In this document: piece after piece, positions 15,401 to 26,024 of the stretch
Position numbering within the stretch: position 1 is the stretch's first letter
How the letters are laid out: each line of letters begins with the position of its first letter
Assembly: GCF_964204645.1 (NCBI RefSeq)
Contig: NC_134031.1
Span: forward strand, 930,001 to 994,000
Origin: Tubulanus polymorphus
Lineage: Eukaryota > Nemertea > Palaeonemertea > Tubulaniformes > Tubulanidae
Length of the DNA stretch: 64,000 bases
Reading direction: 5' to 3'
Made by a program: the position numbers and the translations under genes
Notes under the pieces: generated by a model
What the model was told of the DNA's origin: nothing
Databases searched by the model: none
The model's input: the letters and a program-made list of their open reading frames with translations, nothing else

Positions 15401-18400
15401 AATTGATATTTTGTTTTCAGGTTGGGAAGGAGTGAATTGTTCTAAGGATATTGATGAATGTAAAGTCAATCCTACTACAGCTTGTACTAATGGTCAATGT
15501 ATCAATAAACCAGGATCTTATATCTGTAACTGCACTGACACTGGATTTGAAGGTAACTAGTGTTGAGTTTGTGGGAACAAACTCAATCTCAAAATTCTAA
15601 TGAATTTACTCTTGAAACTTCCTGATTTTTCCTCTTGTCAACTACGACTTTAATGCTGGTAACATCATTGTTTTATAACTTCCATCTCTTTGAATTAGTG
15701 AATTGAATAGGAAATACAAATTGGGACCTAAGAATAGGGACACGATTTTAGTAATGTGATGACTTACACTTAGTAAAATGAATTGCAAATGAAAATTGGG
15801 ACTCTAAATAATTACGAATCCACTAAATTGACTGAGTTTTGCTCTATAAAGCTACCATACCCTAATCTAATGTAAAATCTCTTGTTTTTCTATTTCAGGT
15901 GCTAAATGTGAGAATATGATAAAGTATTGTCCACCAACAGGTGTGAATCCTTGTAAAAACGGAGCCCAGTGTATATCAAATGCTCCTGATCCGTTGTATC
16001 AATGTAAATGTACTGTCGGCTATGAGGGTCGGAATTGTGATCAGCCGAACTGTACTGCAGTGAATTGTATGAATAATTCAACTTGTATCATCACTAATCA
16101 AAACACCTGGCAATGCCAATGCCCGAAATACTATTACGGTAAGTCTATTTATAAGTAGTCTATCTACGGAGCCAGCTTTGCAGCTATATTTTAAATGATG
16201 CATTTTAATATTTCAGGTCAGCGTTGTGAAACTGCCGGACCATGCGTGAATTCTCCGTGTCAGAATAACGCTCCATGCGTTCAGAATCAGCAGACGTATA
16301 CCTGTACATGTCCTACAGGTAAACACTATCTCTACAATCATCAGTATCTCTCTGTATATAGTGTGTAGAGACTTTTCACAAATCCTCTTAATCAATATTC
16401 GTCAATCACGACTCAATGAAATTATGTGTGTCACATCTCAGAGGCTTGACTCAATAACTGTTACTAAACATACATTCAGCAGTAGATAGCTCTACTGGTC
16501 GTGAAGACATAGACTCGGGCCGACAATGTGACACAAGCCTCTGTGAAGCAAATGTTCTTAGTGTGATTTTACAATTAACAACCGCACAATGATGGATATC
16601 TTTGACCCAGTTCCGCAGTTCTAATTCTAATTAACTAATTCTTACTTCAAATCAAACCGACAATTATGGAACTGGGTTCTACACTGAGCACATCTTTCTA
16701 GACTAATCCACGGACGGTGGGTCTATTTTACAGGCTGGGAAAACCAGAACTGTAGCGCCGATATTGACGAATGCACCCGACAACCGGGAATATGCCTAAA
16801 CAACGGCAACTGTACAAACACACCTGGCAGTTATAACTGTACCTGCGTACCGGGATTCATCGGAAAAAACTGTGGCACGAATTTCAACGAATGTTCGTTG
16901 AATCCGTGTCAGAACGGGGCACAGTGCACCGATCTGATCAACTCATATCAGTGCACGTGTTCATCTGGTGAGAAATAGAATGAATCACTAATCATATCAT
17001 AGACCTTCATCAAAACATTCAGCATTCATCATCCAGTTTCGTGAAATCGTTCCAGCCTACAGCCTATTAAATCATAGATAATGAGATTAAAAGCCTACTG
17101 TATGCAGGGTCCGATCTAATTAATGAAAGCCACTTGCCCGGGGGGCAAGCATATCTGAAATTTTGCTTGCCCCCTCCAAAAGCTACTTGCCCTACACAGG
17201 CATACCGATTTGTGGCACAATTCACCGTTGTATCGAGTGGGGAAAAAAAGCTTTGTGTCATAAAATTGCGCTAGCCCTGGGGACAAGTGATAATGATAAC
17301 CTATTTGCCCTGATGTGAATATACTTGTCCCGGGCAATCGGGCAAGTGCTTAGATCGCACCCTGTGTATGCAAAGGAAATCCATCGCGAAATTAAAGTAT
17401 GTGACAGAAAACATACATTTTGGTCACCTTTCTGGAAATCGTCAGGTGTCCTTTATATTTGTATATAGTGGGTTATATATCTTATTTTCCACGGAGTGTA
17501 GAGTATGCACAGGTTCATTTGTTTTCCTGAAACTGGCCCCAGGTTGATACAGTAGTTCAAAATCAAACATTTGAACGGTTCTTTTGTCCTAGAAGCGTAG
17601 GGAGGAAAGCGTAGTAAAGATAGCCAACTTCTGTAGAGTTATTTGATAAAGGTCTATGCAGCACTAAAACACTTTGATATAGCACCGAGCAATAGAATAT
17701 GGTTTTACAATCAGAACCAACTTCAGCACAGATTCTATTGAACGTACCAGTATTTACACGAATAATCACTGATAAGAATTGTTCAAAAGTTGGTTAGAGT
17801 TAATCAGTTGTTAAATGACAAGATGATAAGTGTCACAATGATATTTATTCACCGGTCAACTCAAAACTCAAACCACCTCTTGAACAACTGACCACTGAAC
17901 ATAAGTTTGTGTATATAATAGAGTATTGTTGATAATTATAGGTTGGCAAGGAAAGAACTGTAACACAGATATAGATGAGTGTAAGAATACAGTGAACCCG
18001 TGTTTAAATAATGGTACATGTACGAACGGACCGGGCAACTATTCCTGCGTGTGCCAGCCGCTGTATGTCGGAGGGAACTGTCATTCGAAAGACCCGTGTT
18101 ATAGTGGTACCGCACCGATATGCCTAAATAACGGAGTCTGTAATTCGACATTTAACGATCAGACGAAGAATGCTACGTTTTACGGCTGTAATTGTGCGAG
18201 TGGTTTCTCTGGATACAGGTGTGAAAAAGCTGTAAGTAAAATCAACGCCTGAAGATTGACGTTCAGCAGCCAGTTGCTCAAGAATTGGTTAAAGATAACC
18301 GGCCGATAAATTCCATAGTAACGAAGAACTTTTAACTGTCACTATGTCAACTATCTACTGGTTAACTCTAACCAACTTTTGAGCAACCGGCCACTGTTTT

Positions 18401-18986
18401 TACGGAAATCTTGGACTATTTTCATTTCCATTTTTAGCCGCAGCCACAACAGAATATATGGTTAATAGTAGGACCAATCATAGCGTGTTTAGTGGCTTTA
18501 ATCATAATCATAGGTAAGTTTACAATCTTGGTTCAGTTGCTCAATGGTCTTGTAGTTCGTGGTTGGCTCCATTAGTATTTTTCCTGGCCGATGAATTGCT
18601 TTTCCGGCAATTTCCTGAACACTGGGCCAAAATTATTTTTTCCTCCCCTGTCCTGGCTGATGAATATTTAAGCACTTTTACGGAAATCCCTCTTGACATC
18701 CATCCAAAAAACCCTCCTTAAATGCTGGATATCACACTTATCTTAGTATTTGACTTGGAACATTGGAAATGAATGACATGTGTAATTTTGAATCTAGAAC
18801 TTTTCAATTTTGTGATGAGTAATAAGTAGTATTTATTTGTTTCTAGCGTTAATCGTGTTCTGTGTGTCGTTACGTAATAAACGCGCGACCCACGGAACGT
18901 ACAGTCCTAGTCGTCAGGAGAACGAAGGATCAAGAGTTCAAATGAATAACATTCTAAAAGTTCCGCCGGAAGAACGACTTATATAG
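454..18986 (+). CDS. crb: Crumbs homolog, 5'-partial (28 exons)
   Basis: Crumbs is an apical transmembrane protein that sets epithelial polarity through the Pals1/Stardust-Patj complex. Exons read in one continuous frame: 454-543, 990-1106, 1394-1533, 1644-1854, 2173-2362, 2510-2633, 3159-3312, 3699-4040, 4595-4915, 5299-5418, 5990-6185, 7260-7374, 7728-7941, 8352-9392, 9796-10498, 12114-12226, 12623-13382, 13924-14050, 14294-14368, 14497-14653, 15088-15198, 15421-15552, 15899-16138, 16217-16318, 16734-16967, 17942-18231, 18438-18513, 18847-18986. This gives 2210 residues in the window. I count about 39 EGF modules, many with the calcium-binding DINEC-type start. Laminin-G domains lie at about 8750-9285, 9811-10430 and 12640-13160. 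One EGF (12114-12226) is truncated before the third LamG. The signal peptide and first EGFs must lie upstream. EGF proteins are common, but the EGF/LamG order plus the ERLI tail makes Crumbs secure. Confidence 0.95.
1235..1312. repeat. Fragment of the dispersed 'gaagatgactattagga' repeat in a crb intron
   Basis: The bases at about 1249-1275 match the core (cctgaagatgactattagga) of the repeat that is tandem and palindromic at 49190-49502 and also occurs at 47190-47270. The copy is diverged after the core. Confidence 0.5.
1900..2050. repeat. 'Ccagttccacagttgtgagt' hairpin-repeat family, tandem fragments in a crb intron
   Basis: Two successive units carry cagttccacagttgtgagtt followed by gttaactctgaactc. 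The same family recurs through the window at about 5700-5960, 9541-9649, 15222-15340, 16605-16680, 51158-51185 and 55130-55207. Complete copies end in the inverted form (ctgtggaactgga), so this is a short element with terminal inverted repeats. Confidence 0.6.
3520..3670. repeat. Dispersed 'cagggaat...cctgatctgttaag' repeat, diverged copies
   Basis: The intron stretch has gggatcaggggattccgg and later ggatcccctgatctgttaag. Longer related copies lie at about 8055-8285 and 12330-12575 (sharing cagggaaatatc and aagaaccct near the end, and a ttgttctgac/ggctg-type middle). A shorter match lies near 24040-24150. It is non-coding and of unknown class. Confidence 0.4.
4080..4310 (+). mobile_element. 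SINE-like element, diverged copy with a duplicated tail
   Basis: The copy has the family body (ttcttctctgatctctc, then attgagaaaatgaaacct, then ataccctgag...gaagctgtgtgggttgag). The last part, ataccctgag...gagtaacctg, is repeated once at about 4263-4310. It matches the copies at 5062-5218 and 47480-47632. Confidence 0.5.
4345..4495 (-). mobile_element. tRNA-derived SINE-like element
   Basis: Read on the minus strand it begins ggcccgagtagctcagtgag, a good tRNA 5' half with an internal A box (TAGCTCAGTGAGATAAGG). About 60 bases on is a B-box-like ggatacgagtcc. The body differs from a functional tRNA: there is no matching acceptor stem and the A-B spacing is too long. It is therefore a tRNA-derived SINE head rather than a tRNA gene. 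It lies in the intron between crb exons 3699-4040 and 4595-4915. Confidence 0.5.
5062..5218 (+). mobile_element. tRNA-derived SINE-like element, best copy in the window
   Basis: The element has a B-box-like gggttcaaaccctg, then ttcttctctggtctctc, a ttgggaaaaagaaacatcaa segment and a tail gccctgcgtggggctttgcg. The same order of blocks occurs in the copies at 4080-4310 and 47480-47632, which supports a true family. It sits in a crb intron. Confidence 0.55.
6186..7259. other. crb: Large crb intron without recognisable content
   Basis: The 1.07 kb intron joins exon 5990-6185 to exon 7260-7374 in phase 2 and splits one EGF module. It is AT-rich. I see no coding exon or clear repeat in it; open frames here lack splice-compatible EGF sequence. 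Confidence 0.6.
9541..9649. mobile_element. Complete short hairpin element (MITE-like) in a crb intron
   Basis: The left end acccagttccacagttgtga and the right end aactgtggaactggaccca are inverted copies. Internal gttaactctgagtt and tgagttaactcag extend the pairing, so about 110 bases fold as one hairpin. This is the cleanest copy of the family noted at 1900-2050. A possible transposase is not encoded. Confidence 0.65.
10499..12113. repeat. crb: Largest crb intron, with a 'tagctatatctactt' repeat cluster
   Basis: The 1.6 kb intron splits the EGF that follows LamG2. At about 11210-11400 the block tagctatatctactt...actggta...agctatgac occurs about three times with drift. The rest shows no exon-like sequence. 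Confidence 0.5.
14700..14990. repeat. Tandem/inverted 'ttggttctctaaccaatcta' repeat
   Basis: The crb intron contains four to five units built from agaccagtctaaac, tttggttct and aaccaatctaacaactt, one of them inverted (agttgttagattggttaggg near 14862). A related copy lies at about 57340-57520. It begins with a ggtcagttgcacagtcatgg end that also occurs at about 5565-5590. Confidence 0.55.
17105..17364. mobile_element. MITE-like element with 15-bp terminal inverted repeats
   Basis: The left end cagggtccgatctaa and the right end ttagatcgcaccctg are inverted copies with one mismatch. Just inside each end lies an acttgcccg-type block, and several further cttgccc/gggcaag blocks repeat inside. No transposase frame is seen. 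It lies in the intron between crb exons 16734-16967 and 17942-18231. Confidence 0.6.
17778..17896. mobile_element. Hairpin element, 'gttcaaaagttggttagagt' family copy 1
   Basis: The left end gttcaaaagttggttagagt pairs imperfectly with the right end aactcaaaccacctcttgaac. The same family occurs at 18266-18396. Confidence 0.45.
18266..18396. mobile_element. Hairpin element, 'gttcaaaagttggttagagt' family copy 2
   Basis: The left end cagttgctcaagaattggtt pairs with the right end aaccaacttttgagcaac. It sits in the intron between the last EGF exon and the membrane-segment exon of crb. Confidence 0.5.
18438..18986 (+). other. crb: Crumbs membrane segment and cytoplasmic tail exons
   Basis: Exon 18438-18513 encodes a short juxtamembrane PQPQQN stretch and most of a hydrophobic helix ([17 protein letters not shown]). 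Exon 18847-18986 completes the helix and encodes a 37-residue tail beginning [13 protein letters not shown] and ending PPEERLI, with the stop at 18984-18986. The GTYSPS segment is the juxtamembrane FERM-binding motif and ERLI is the C-terminal PDZ ligand for Pals1/Par6, by established knowledge of the family. Tail positions 6 and 9 are threonine, as at the aPKC target sites known in Drosophila Crumbs. The tail length equals that of the fly protein. Confidence 0.95.
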
Positions 18987-21900
18987 AAACGGCATCAGTG
19001 TGTGTGACAAACTAGTCTCAACCAGTCAGAGAGAACCGTCCTAGAATAGTGTCTCTCGGAATAATCACCAGGGGGCATCGATGTTCCAAACCACTACTAC
19101 TATTGGAGAGTAGTTACTACTACTATTTCTAGAGCTCAATTACGACCAAAAATATCAAAATACTTCCTCAATCGGAACAGCTTTTAGTTCATTTTCCATT
19201 AAAATACTGGTACTTTTTGACGATCTCAAATTGCTCTAATTTTTGGTGGAAAACTATTGCAAATCGAAATAGCAGATAATGTCAGGTGTGATAACAGTTA
19301 AGTGATTTTGATGGAATGGATTTACGATGTTATTTATCGATGAATTGTTAAGTATTTTTGCATTTAATATTATTCATATATGAATATTGACGTATTCTCT
19401 AATGATCATTGCTATTATTCCTTCAAAGATAAAATTTCTAAACTTCATTTTATGAAAGGCTTTGAAATGATTGAAAGGATAACTACCAGGGGGTGGGGGA
19501 CTTCAATAGCTGCCATTTTGTGTATGTGGTGCTTTAAAATGCATGTATAGATTTTGCATATAGATATTTAATACACACATAGGGACTGTTAGTAAATTAC
19601 TATTAGTCTGAGAATATTCAGACTGTTGAATGAGGAGTATTAAGGTCTTGCAGCCACGCTACACAACAAGTGATTTGCATGACAGATCCCCGAGACTTCT
19701 ATACCCTGACAAACATTGACAACGATAGCGTTCTACATCATTTACTTCATAGAAATACAGAAAGCATTCAGACTTTATAAACATACAATAAGGTTCATTC
19801 ATTTGAATTATCAATATCAACCAATATTCTCAACGGTTTTGCTTTTTGGAATTTCAGTAAAATATATAGAAACTCACTGGAGTTTTTACATGTAGGTTGC
19901 TAACAGCAGCAGAGAGATTAATCAGTAAATATGGCTTCAGTGGTTCTAAATTAAAGCCACGTATTACATCTGCTATAGAACTGATAAACAGTATATTCAA
20001 ATAGCTTCCTTTGAAACTAGAAATTTTGCCAAGAATGAAAGATTTGCCACAGACGGACACAATCTGTACCACTTTTCTAGAAATGTACGAATATATTTTT
20101 TCACTTCACACTTTCTATAGCGCTTTCATACAAACTGCTGCCTGCCTGCATTCATTCATCAAGGAAATTAAGAGAATATTTTGTGAAGTGATGTCGTTAT
20201 CTCTTGTTATTGTGTGTTCTATGCAATTTAATCATGTTAGTAGAAATGGGATCATTCAGTTTACACATGAAAAATGGTTAGATTCTATAAAAATCTTAAA
20301 CAGTTATCAATCAACAGATCCTGCACCGTCCTTGCCAGGATATTCAATTCGATGTTCTTCCAATTTTTGATCGCTCGGGTTTCACGCGAGTTCCGAACTT
20401 CACCCAAGACATTTTTAGTTGAAAGTGAACACCATACTATCAGCAGACTTTCTAAAACTGATCGTCCACTAAACTCACAGGCTGCAGGTTGATAACTGTA
20501 TTAGAATTGATAGGATCTGAATCACCCCAAGCTACGTTTAATATATACAATCAAAATATTTCGTGTATGAATTAATCATGTGTTGTAAGATTTTCAATAA
20601 TGTGTAATGATAAAATGTTTTATTTATTATTTATTTATTCTTATATTAAAAACGAAGGCTTTGTACATTAATATTTTGCTATATTTGAAAAGGCTGTAGT
20701 GAGGATGGCTGTAGCAGGGACTGTTGTTTAAACGATGCGAATTCCATTTGTAAATAATTACATTCCAAAATTACGAAAAAACGTGCCATAAAATAATCGG
20801 GTATTTTTGTAACGTAAAATTTTGTGTCCCTCCTTTTTGAGCGTTTGATCAACTGCGAAGTGTTAAGAGAAATGAGTGAAACAAACCGAAATCCTCACGA
20901 CAAAAAAATACAAGAGATAAACGTATTGTTTGAAGAATAATGAAGAATATATTAAATATTGCATGTAAATCTTATTTACATATCTTTTATATATTTTGTA
21001 TATAACATGAATAATTTACAATATTATATTATTCCCTCCAAACTAATCTAATATAATAGATAATATTTATATTTTTATTCCATGAATCCGTCAGCTAAGT
21101 ACATGTGTATCTTATATTGCGTCCCTAAATGCTCTAATATTGCGTCCGCTTCTATGGGTCTATATTCCTTCCTCATACAGTGAAACCTCTATCAGGGGCA
21201 GACTTTAAATGAAGCGCAAGGAAATGCAAAAAGGCGTGAGGAGGGAAAGTATCCACAAAGTTTAAACAGACGTCTGGAATATTTCTAATTCTAATGCAAT
21301 TTCCAGTGACACTTAGGTGAATCTTGAAGAAATTTGAAAATTGCTATTTTGTTTTTCAAAAGGAAAAATTGCGATGGTAGCATTGACTCCTTGTATTCCT
21401 GCCTGGATCTGCCCTTGTAAATACCGGTATACGTCGGTATACGTATATGTCATCTAAAAGAATGAGGTCCATCTGTTCATTAATTACTCACACTCAATAA
21501 TGTATTCAAACATATCAATGTTAACAGTTATCATTTATAATCATTAAACTGCCAAACACAACGCGAGCAGTCAATTATCATTCGTTAATTAGATCTGATA
21601 ATTAATTATTGATTTCAGTCAAACTCTGTGTTCGATTCCAGCGAAAGTCTGTTAAAGATTGTAACATTCCATTTTCAAATCGTAAAATTTTCCAGCTCAC
21701 GTATTGAGCAAGTTCCAAACTGCTCCTCTCTCCAGTGAAGACTGGTTTGACTGTAATCAATTGAAAGATTAAGATCTACCGTTAATTTAATCGTGGATTA
21801 TGATGTTATTAATGAATTTAAGCTCGCTCTAGTTTAATCATGAACAGTATTGTGTATTTGTTCGGTATTATGCAATAAAATTTCATCAATTTTTATCAAA

Positions 21901-22332
21901 ATGAAGTATTTTTCAATTTGAAGGAATTCTATTTCTGTAAATGGTCGAAATGCGTTATACCAGTAGCAAGGGAAGCAACCACAAAATAATATACATGACA
22001 CCCATCTGATCTGCAGATCTCAGAAATCATGGAATAATGACTGCGACAAGCAAGCTGGCCGCTTATGGCCAGCACGAATTCACCAGGTGTCGCTAATAAT
22101 TATTCAGACAATTCCACCAGATTTCTCTCTAAGATATAATCGAAGTCTATCCATAATTTCTCGTTTTCAAATGAATGAAATTTACGCTATATTTGAACTG
22201 TAAAGATTAAACGAGTTTAGGAGGCAAAACATTTAGATTAAAGTTAATTGAAAATGCACTAGTCTTCACTTGAGCTGTCCTATTGATGCACACGCCATCT
22301 AGTGGTGTAGCTGGTGACAGGGACCTGGTGTA
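18987..22332 (+). other. crb 3' UTR and intergenic stretch to the UPF0449 gene
   Basis: No coding gene is recognised in these 3.3 kb. Two short open frames at 20011-20492 have no start context, splice partners or recognisable composition. AT-rich stretches lie at about 20580-20660 and 20930-21080. The 3' end of the crb transcript is not certain; a consensus AATAAA lies at 21874-21879. Confidence 0.5.
21874..21879 (+). terminator. Possible poly(A) signal AATAAA for crb
   Basis: The consensus hexamer AATAAA lies in an AT-rich context on the strand of crb, 2.9 kb after its stop. That is a long but possible 3' UTR; the assignment is inference. Confidence 0.25.
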
Positions 22333-23013
22333 TCACGACTGAGATAGAGATATTGTTGCTTGATTACGTAATTCCTCAACTGTCTCTGATAATTGTTGAC
22401 TGACTTTCGTTAAATGTTCGTTCTGTTGTTTCAACGTCTCCGGAGCGTTTTCTAATTGTTTATTTGAACTGATGAATTGTTCGACTTTCTGAAACAATAC
22501 GTCAACCTCGGCATAGTTTCGACAACTTTCCGCGTCCATCGTTGGGTCTTCAAACGATTCGATCATTAAACTGTTTAAATCATCACCGCTGTTTGACCCC
22601 GCTGAAATACACAAACAGTAGTCATTGTTATAATCATTGTTCACATGGTTACAAGAAATTCAATGTATTTCATGGGTGGTTTTTGAATTTTCAAAAAAAA
22701 TGGAAATAGGGTCTTCATTAAAAGTTAATGTCATCAGATAACAGGTTCACGTCAACATTTGATTGGTGACAGGTAGATAGAAGTTGAAGATGATCTTTGA
22801 GGAAAACTTTCTATATGATTGATGATAGAGAAAATGAATCCCTGCAGAGACTTACTAACCCGCCGAGACAGTGCGTTTAATATGTGTTTTATTTGGGTTA
22901 CAAAAAGCCACGTCATTTATATCTGCGTTGCGTATATCTTCAACTATCTGATTCACGTAAGGTATCGCTGGTCTCGGTGGAAGTGGAACCTGTTTCTTTT
23001 TATTCTTCGACAT
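22333..23013 (-). CDS. C19orf25: UPF0449 family protein (C19orf25-like)
   Basis: The coding exons are 23013-22860 and 22601-22333 (minus strand), joined in phase 1 to give 140 residues. The N-terminus MSKNKKKQVPLPPRPAIP, followed by a VNQIVEDIR segment, matches the conserved start of the vertebrate C19orf25/UPF0449 proteins (a basic stretch, LP-RPA-P, then a V-QI-ED-R helix). The C-terminal half (about residues 80-135) is heptad-rich and likely coiled coil. The function of the family is unknown. The acceptor just before the start (ttttcag at 23018-23024) and a GTGAGT donor at 23226-23221 show a 5' UTR intron, with the noncoding first exon lying within about 65 bases of MRPL47. Confidence 0.85.
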
Positions 23014-23292
23014 ATTTCTGAAAACAATCACGAATTCCATCAATAAAAAATACAATTTAGATTTAACTTTTGTGACACGTCTATCTATGAACATTGAAGA
23101 AAATGAGAAAAAAAGAAGGAATTTTGCTCAAAACAAACTGAATCAAACACGCACACAATTAGATCTTTAATCTATTAAACTAATAAGGCATCTTAATGTA
23201 TCATATGTTATATAAATTGCACTCACGCTGAGCAGCTCCCGATCAAAGATTCTACTTCCTTGTTCAATATATTATATTGAATTGAATTCAAA
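23014..23292. promoter_or_regulatory. Shared head-to-head promoter of UPF0449 and MRPL47
   Basis: The two start codons are 279 bases apart and face away from each other. The noncoding first exon of the minus-strand gene ends at 23227, so transcription must start in both directions within about 23227-23292. I see no TATA box in the right place. Confidence 0.55.
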
Positions 23293-24912
23293 ATGGCGGC
23301 GCCCATGTCGAGTCGATTTCTTTGGGCCCTAAAAATATTTCGCAGTAATTTATCGAGCACCGGCGGCTGTTATTCTATATTCAATCAGTATCGGTCAGTT
23401 CTTCATAAAAACCACACCGGCGACAATTATCAAAATGAAATACTGTGAGTTTCGTGCCGAAATTAATATAATCATCACGTCTATCAATTCAATTCAATTT
23501 ACATTTATTCATCACATAATCCGTACATACAGAGATTGTCAATGAAGATGAAATAAGAATAGAAAAAACGAAAAGAAATTAGAAAAGAAATGTTGGACAG
23601 TGTACGGTGTTTATAAAAGTGTTGTGGCCACAGTTTGTGTTGGCGTGCATGAGGCAATCAAACCCTGTCCTGGCAAGTGAGGAATCGGGAGTTGTTATCA
23701 GTAGCTGCATTTTAATCGTATTTAACTTTGTTTTTAGCTGCCGTTCATTTTCAACGAGTCGAAACCAGCTTGATTTAATGGAATTTTTTGATGACAAGAA
23801 AAACTGGGAAAAAGAAGCGATTCAATGTGGTATGTATATAATAATACATAGCCAGGTCTAGTTATTACTGGTAGAACTTTATTTATTTAGTTTTTCAAAT
23901 ATTTTTGCATCACGCTTTTATAGGTCGCCCTTGGACTCACGAAGAGCTCCGAATCAAAAGTACGGTTGACCTGCACAAACTATGGTGAGCTGCCTCAATC
24001 TTTATCCGGGAGAGAGAGTTCATATATACCAGGGAATTCTGACTCTTCTTATCCTCATTGAGTAGACACAGCCAAAAATGTCTGGGAATTCTGATTCTTT
24101 TCATCAAAATCAGTGAAACTTTGTTTGAATTAATTATTTCCTGATCTGTGCTAACAGTGAAACATTGTTCTATGGTTAAAAAGTTGATTCGATGTATATA
24201 TTTTCAGGTATGTTCTGTTAAAAGAGAGGAACGTTCTTTTAACTATGGAAGCTGAATATAAAAGGTTACACGAACTATTTCCAGCCCCAGAACGCATCTT
24301 CAAGGTATTTGAAACATTTTAAACCCGACTCTGGTGGATGTACTAGATTTACAAGAATGTGGAATACTGTGGCAATTGAAGATTCCACCTTTAGCATGTT
24401 AGGATTCCACCAGGTGTCACTAGGATCCACTAGGTGTCTCTTGTTACTATAAACACGGAGTAAAACATTCAATTTGGTGGCACTTGTGAAAATGTATGGA
24501 TTTAGGACAAGTAAACGTGACACAGCGGGATTGCTGTCGCTGTTGTGGTTCCATTTCTGAATTTTGAATATTTTTCTAGGTCGAGGAAAGTATGGAAAAT
24601 CTTCAGGAGATAATGGCAGAACGCGATCGAGCGTATAATTACCTGGAGACGGGAGAGAGCGGAGAACGAGAGCCGTATATTCACATGAATAGAATGGGTC
24701 GTATGGTTAAACGAACCCCTTCCGAACATCATCTTCCGCGATGGATGAATTCGAAATTCTCGCGTCGATTGATCGGTCCGTGGATCAACGAATTCCGACG
24801 GTTAGAACGCGAGAAACTGATGAAAGAATCGCGAAGTAAAGACGTTAATAAACACCGTTATAAAAAGAGAATGATGGAAAAGTTTCCGCATCTGGATGTT
24901 GAAGAATTATAG
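23293..24912 (+). CDS. MRPL47: Mitochondrial large-subunit ribosomal protein L47 (uL29m)
   Basis: The exons are 23293-23444, 23738-23829, 23924-23984, 24208-24304 and 24580-24912, giving 244 residues; all junction phases agree. The core THEELRIKSTVDLHKLWYVL, followed by LKERN and LLTMEAE, is the conserved MRPL47 domain related to bacterial L29. The C-terminus has the family's FRRLEREK and KKRMMEKFPHL blocks. The N-terminus (MAAPMSSRFLWALKIFRSN) is basic, hydrophobic and free of acids, as expected for a mitochondrial import signal. The product is a structural protein of the mitochondrial ribosome near the exit tunnel. The ATG has a good context (aaaATGgcg). A further in-frame ATG four codons on is less likely. 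Confidence 0.95.
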
Positions 24913-24949
24913 TTTATTTTGTATTAAATAATGGACAATTTTTGTGTAG

Positions 24950-24955
24950 AATAAA
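24950..24955 (+). terminator. Poly(A) signal of MRPL47
   Basis: AATAAA occurs 38 bases after the MRPL47 stop, giving a very short 3' UTR. Confidence 0.7.
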
Positions 24956-25344
24956 GTATGTAATAGTCGATGAAAAATTAGAAGTATTTAAATTTAACCC
25001 CCATCATTACGTACCATCTCCCTCCCCAGGCTGGTTACCGCAGGACCACAAATCTACTTCGAACCCGGACACACGCCATTACAAACTGTTATAGACGCTA
25101 CCTGTGGCACGTGAGGCATTACTACGCTGCTGTTTTACCGAATGCTGATACATTCGCTGAGCACAGAGTTCTATTACAAGTGGCTTGATAATCATTTTTG
25201 AAAACATATTTTCCTTAAGTAAAGCTCTTTTGTTGATACAATGACATATCTTAGGCAAACAAGTGTTAAATAGTGTATAGAATTTGACTTGTATATCAAA
25301 TGAACGTATTCTGAGCTTAGGAGAGCAAAATTTGCAGGTCAGGG

Positions 25345-25620
25345 GCGACTGGTAGGGTCGGGCTATGGGGTGATTTAATGGTAGGTCGGGCTATGGGTGA
25401 TTTACTGGTAGGGTCGGGCTATGGGTGATTTACTGCTGAATAGAGGATGTACAGGGGTGTCCCAGGTTTGAAACCTAGTAATTACTGACACTGATTCAGA
25501 GTGGTCCTGATGCTGATTAAAGGATGTACAGGGGTGTCCAGGGTTCGAACCCAGTAATTACTGATACTGATTCTTCAGAGTGGTCCAGATGCTGAATAAA
25601 GGATGTACCGTGGAGCCAGA
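25345..25620. repeat. Two short tandem repeat arrays
   Basis: From about 25345 to 25437, units of about 29 bases (ggtagggtcgggctatgggt, then gatttact) repeat three times. From about 25444 to 25615, units of about 77 bases beginning ggatgtacaggggtgtcc and containing gtaattactga and agagtggtcc repeat two to three times. Confidence 0.65.
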
Positions 25621-25784
25621 GAACTGCCAGAGTCAGTTCGTGTTAGTTAATGCAAATCCAAGCATAGTGAATCTTAAGAATCGGCAGAACATAGCATCAC
25701 AACCACTGACTGACTGGTGAACTGATTAAGTTCAGAGTAGCTAATTAACTAAACAAACAGAGTTTCAAATAATTACATTTACTC

Positions 25785-26024
25785 TCATACAACAATTATA
25801 AAGAGAGAAATCGGCCCTGAAATATAGAACGGATTAATTGCTGAAAAATAGAACGAGTTAATCGCTGAATAATAGAACGGATTAATTAACACAGAACAGT
25901 ACAGGACAGTACAGAGACGAACAGTAACACATAAAACATAAAGACGTCGTTCCTCAGGAAGCAGGAACAGGAGCGCAGCGAAGATCGCCAGGATCATGAT
26001 CGCCAGGAGAATCCACGGAAGCAT
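25785..26024 (-). CDS. Possible small membrane protein, 79 codons (doubtful)
   Basis: A true ATG opens a frame whose first 24 residues form a strongly hydrophobic helix (LPWILLAIMILAIFAALLFL), followed by a charged PEERR. That is the shape of a one-pass micropeptide. The rest is of mixed character. The last 25 residues come from a local imperfect tandem repeat (NPFYYS/NSFYFS/NPFYIS), which argues that the frame runs on by chance or that a splice site is missed. No known family is recognised. Confidence 0.25.
   Translation of the reverse strand: MLPWILLAIMILAIFAALLFLLPEERRLYVLCVTVRLCTVLYCSVLINPFYYSAINSFYFSAINPFYISGPISLFIIVV

Noticed and set aside
20011-20492. Open frames of 119 and 72 codons downstream of crb
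   Set aside because: Overlapping frames, no domain, no splice context, composition like the AT-rich flanks.
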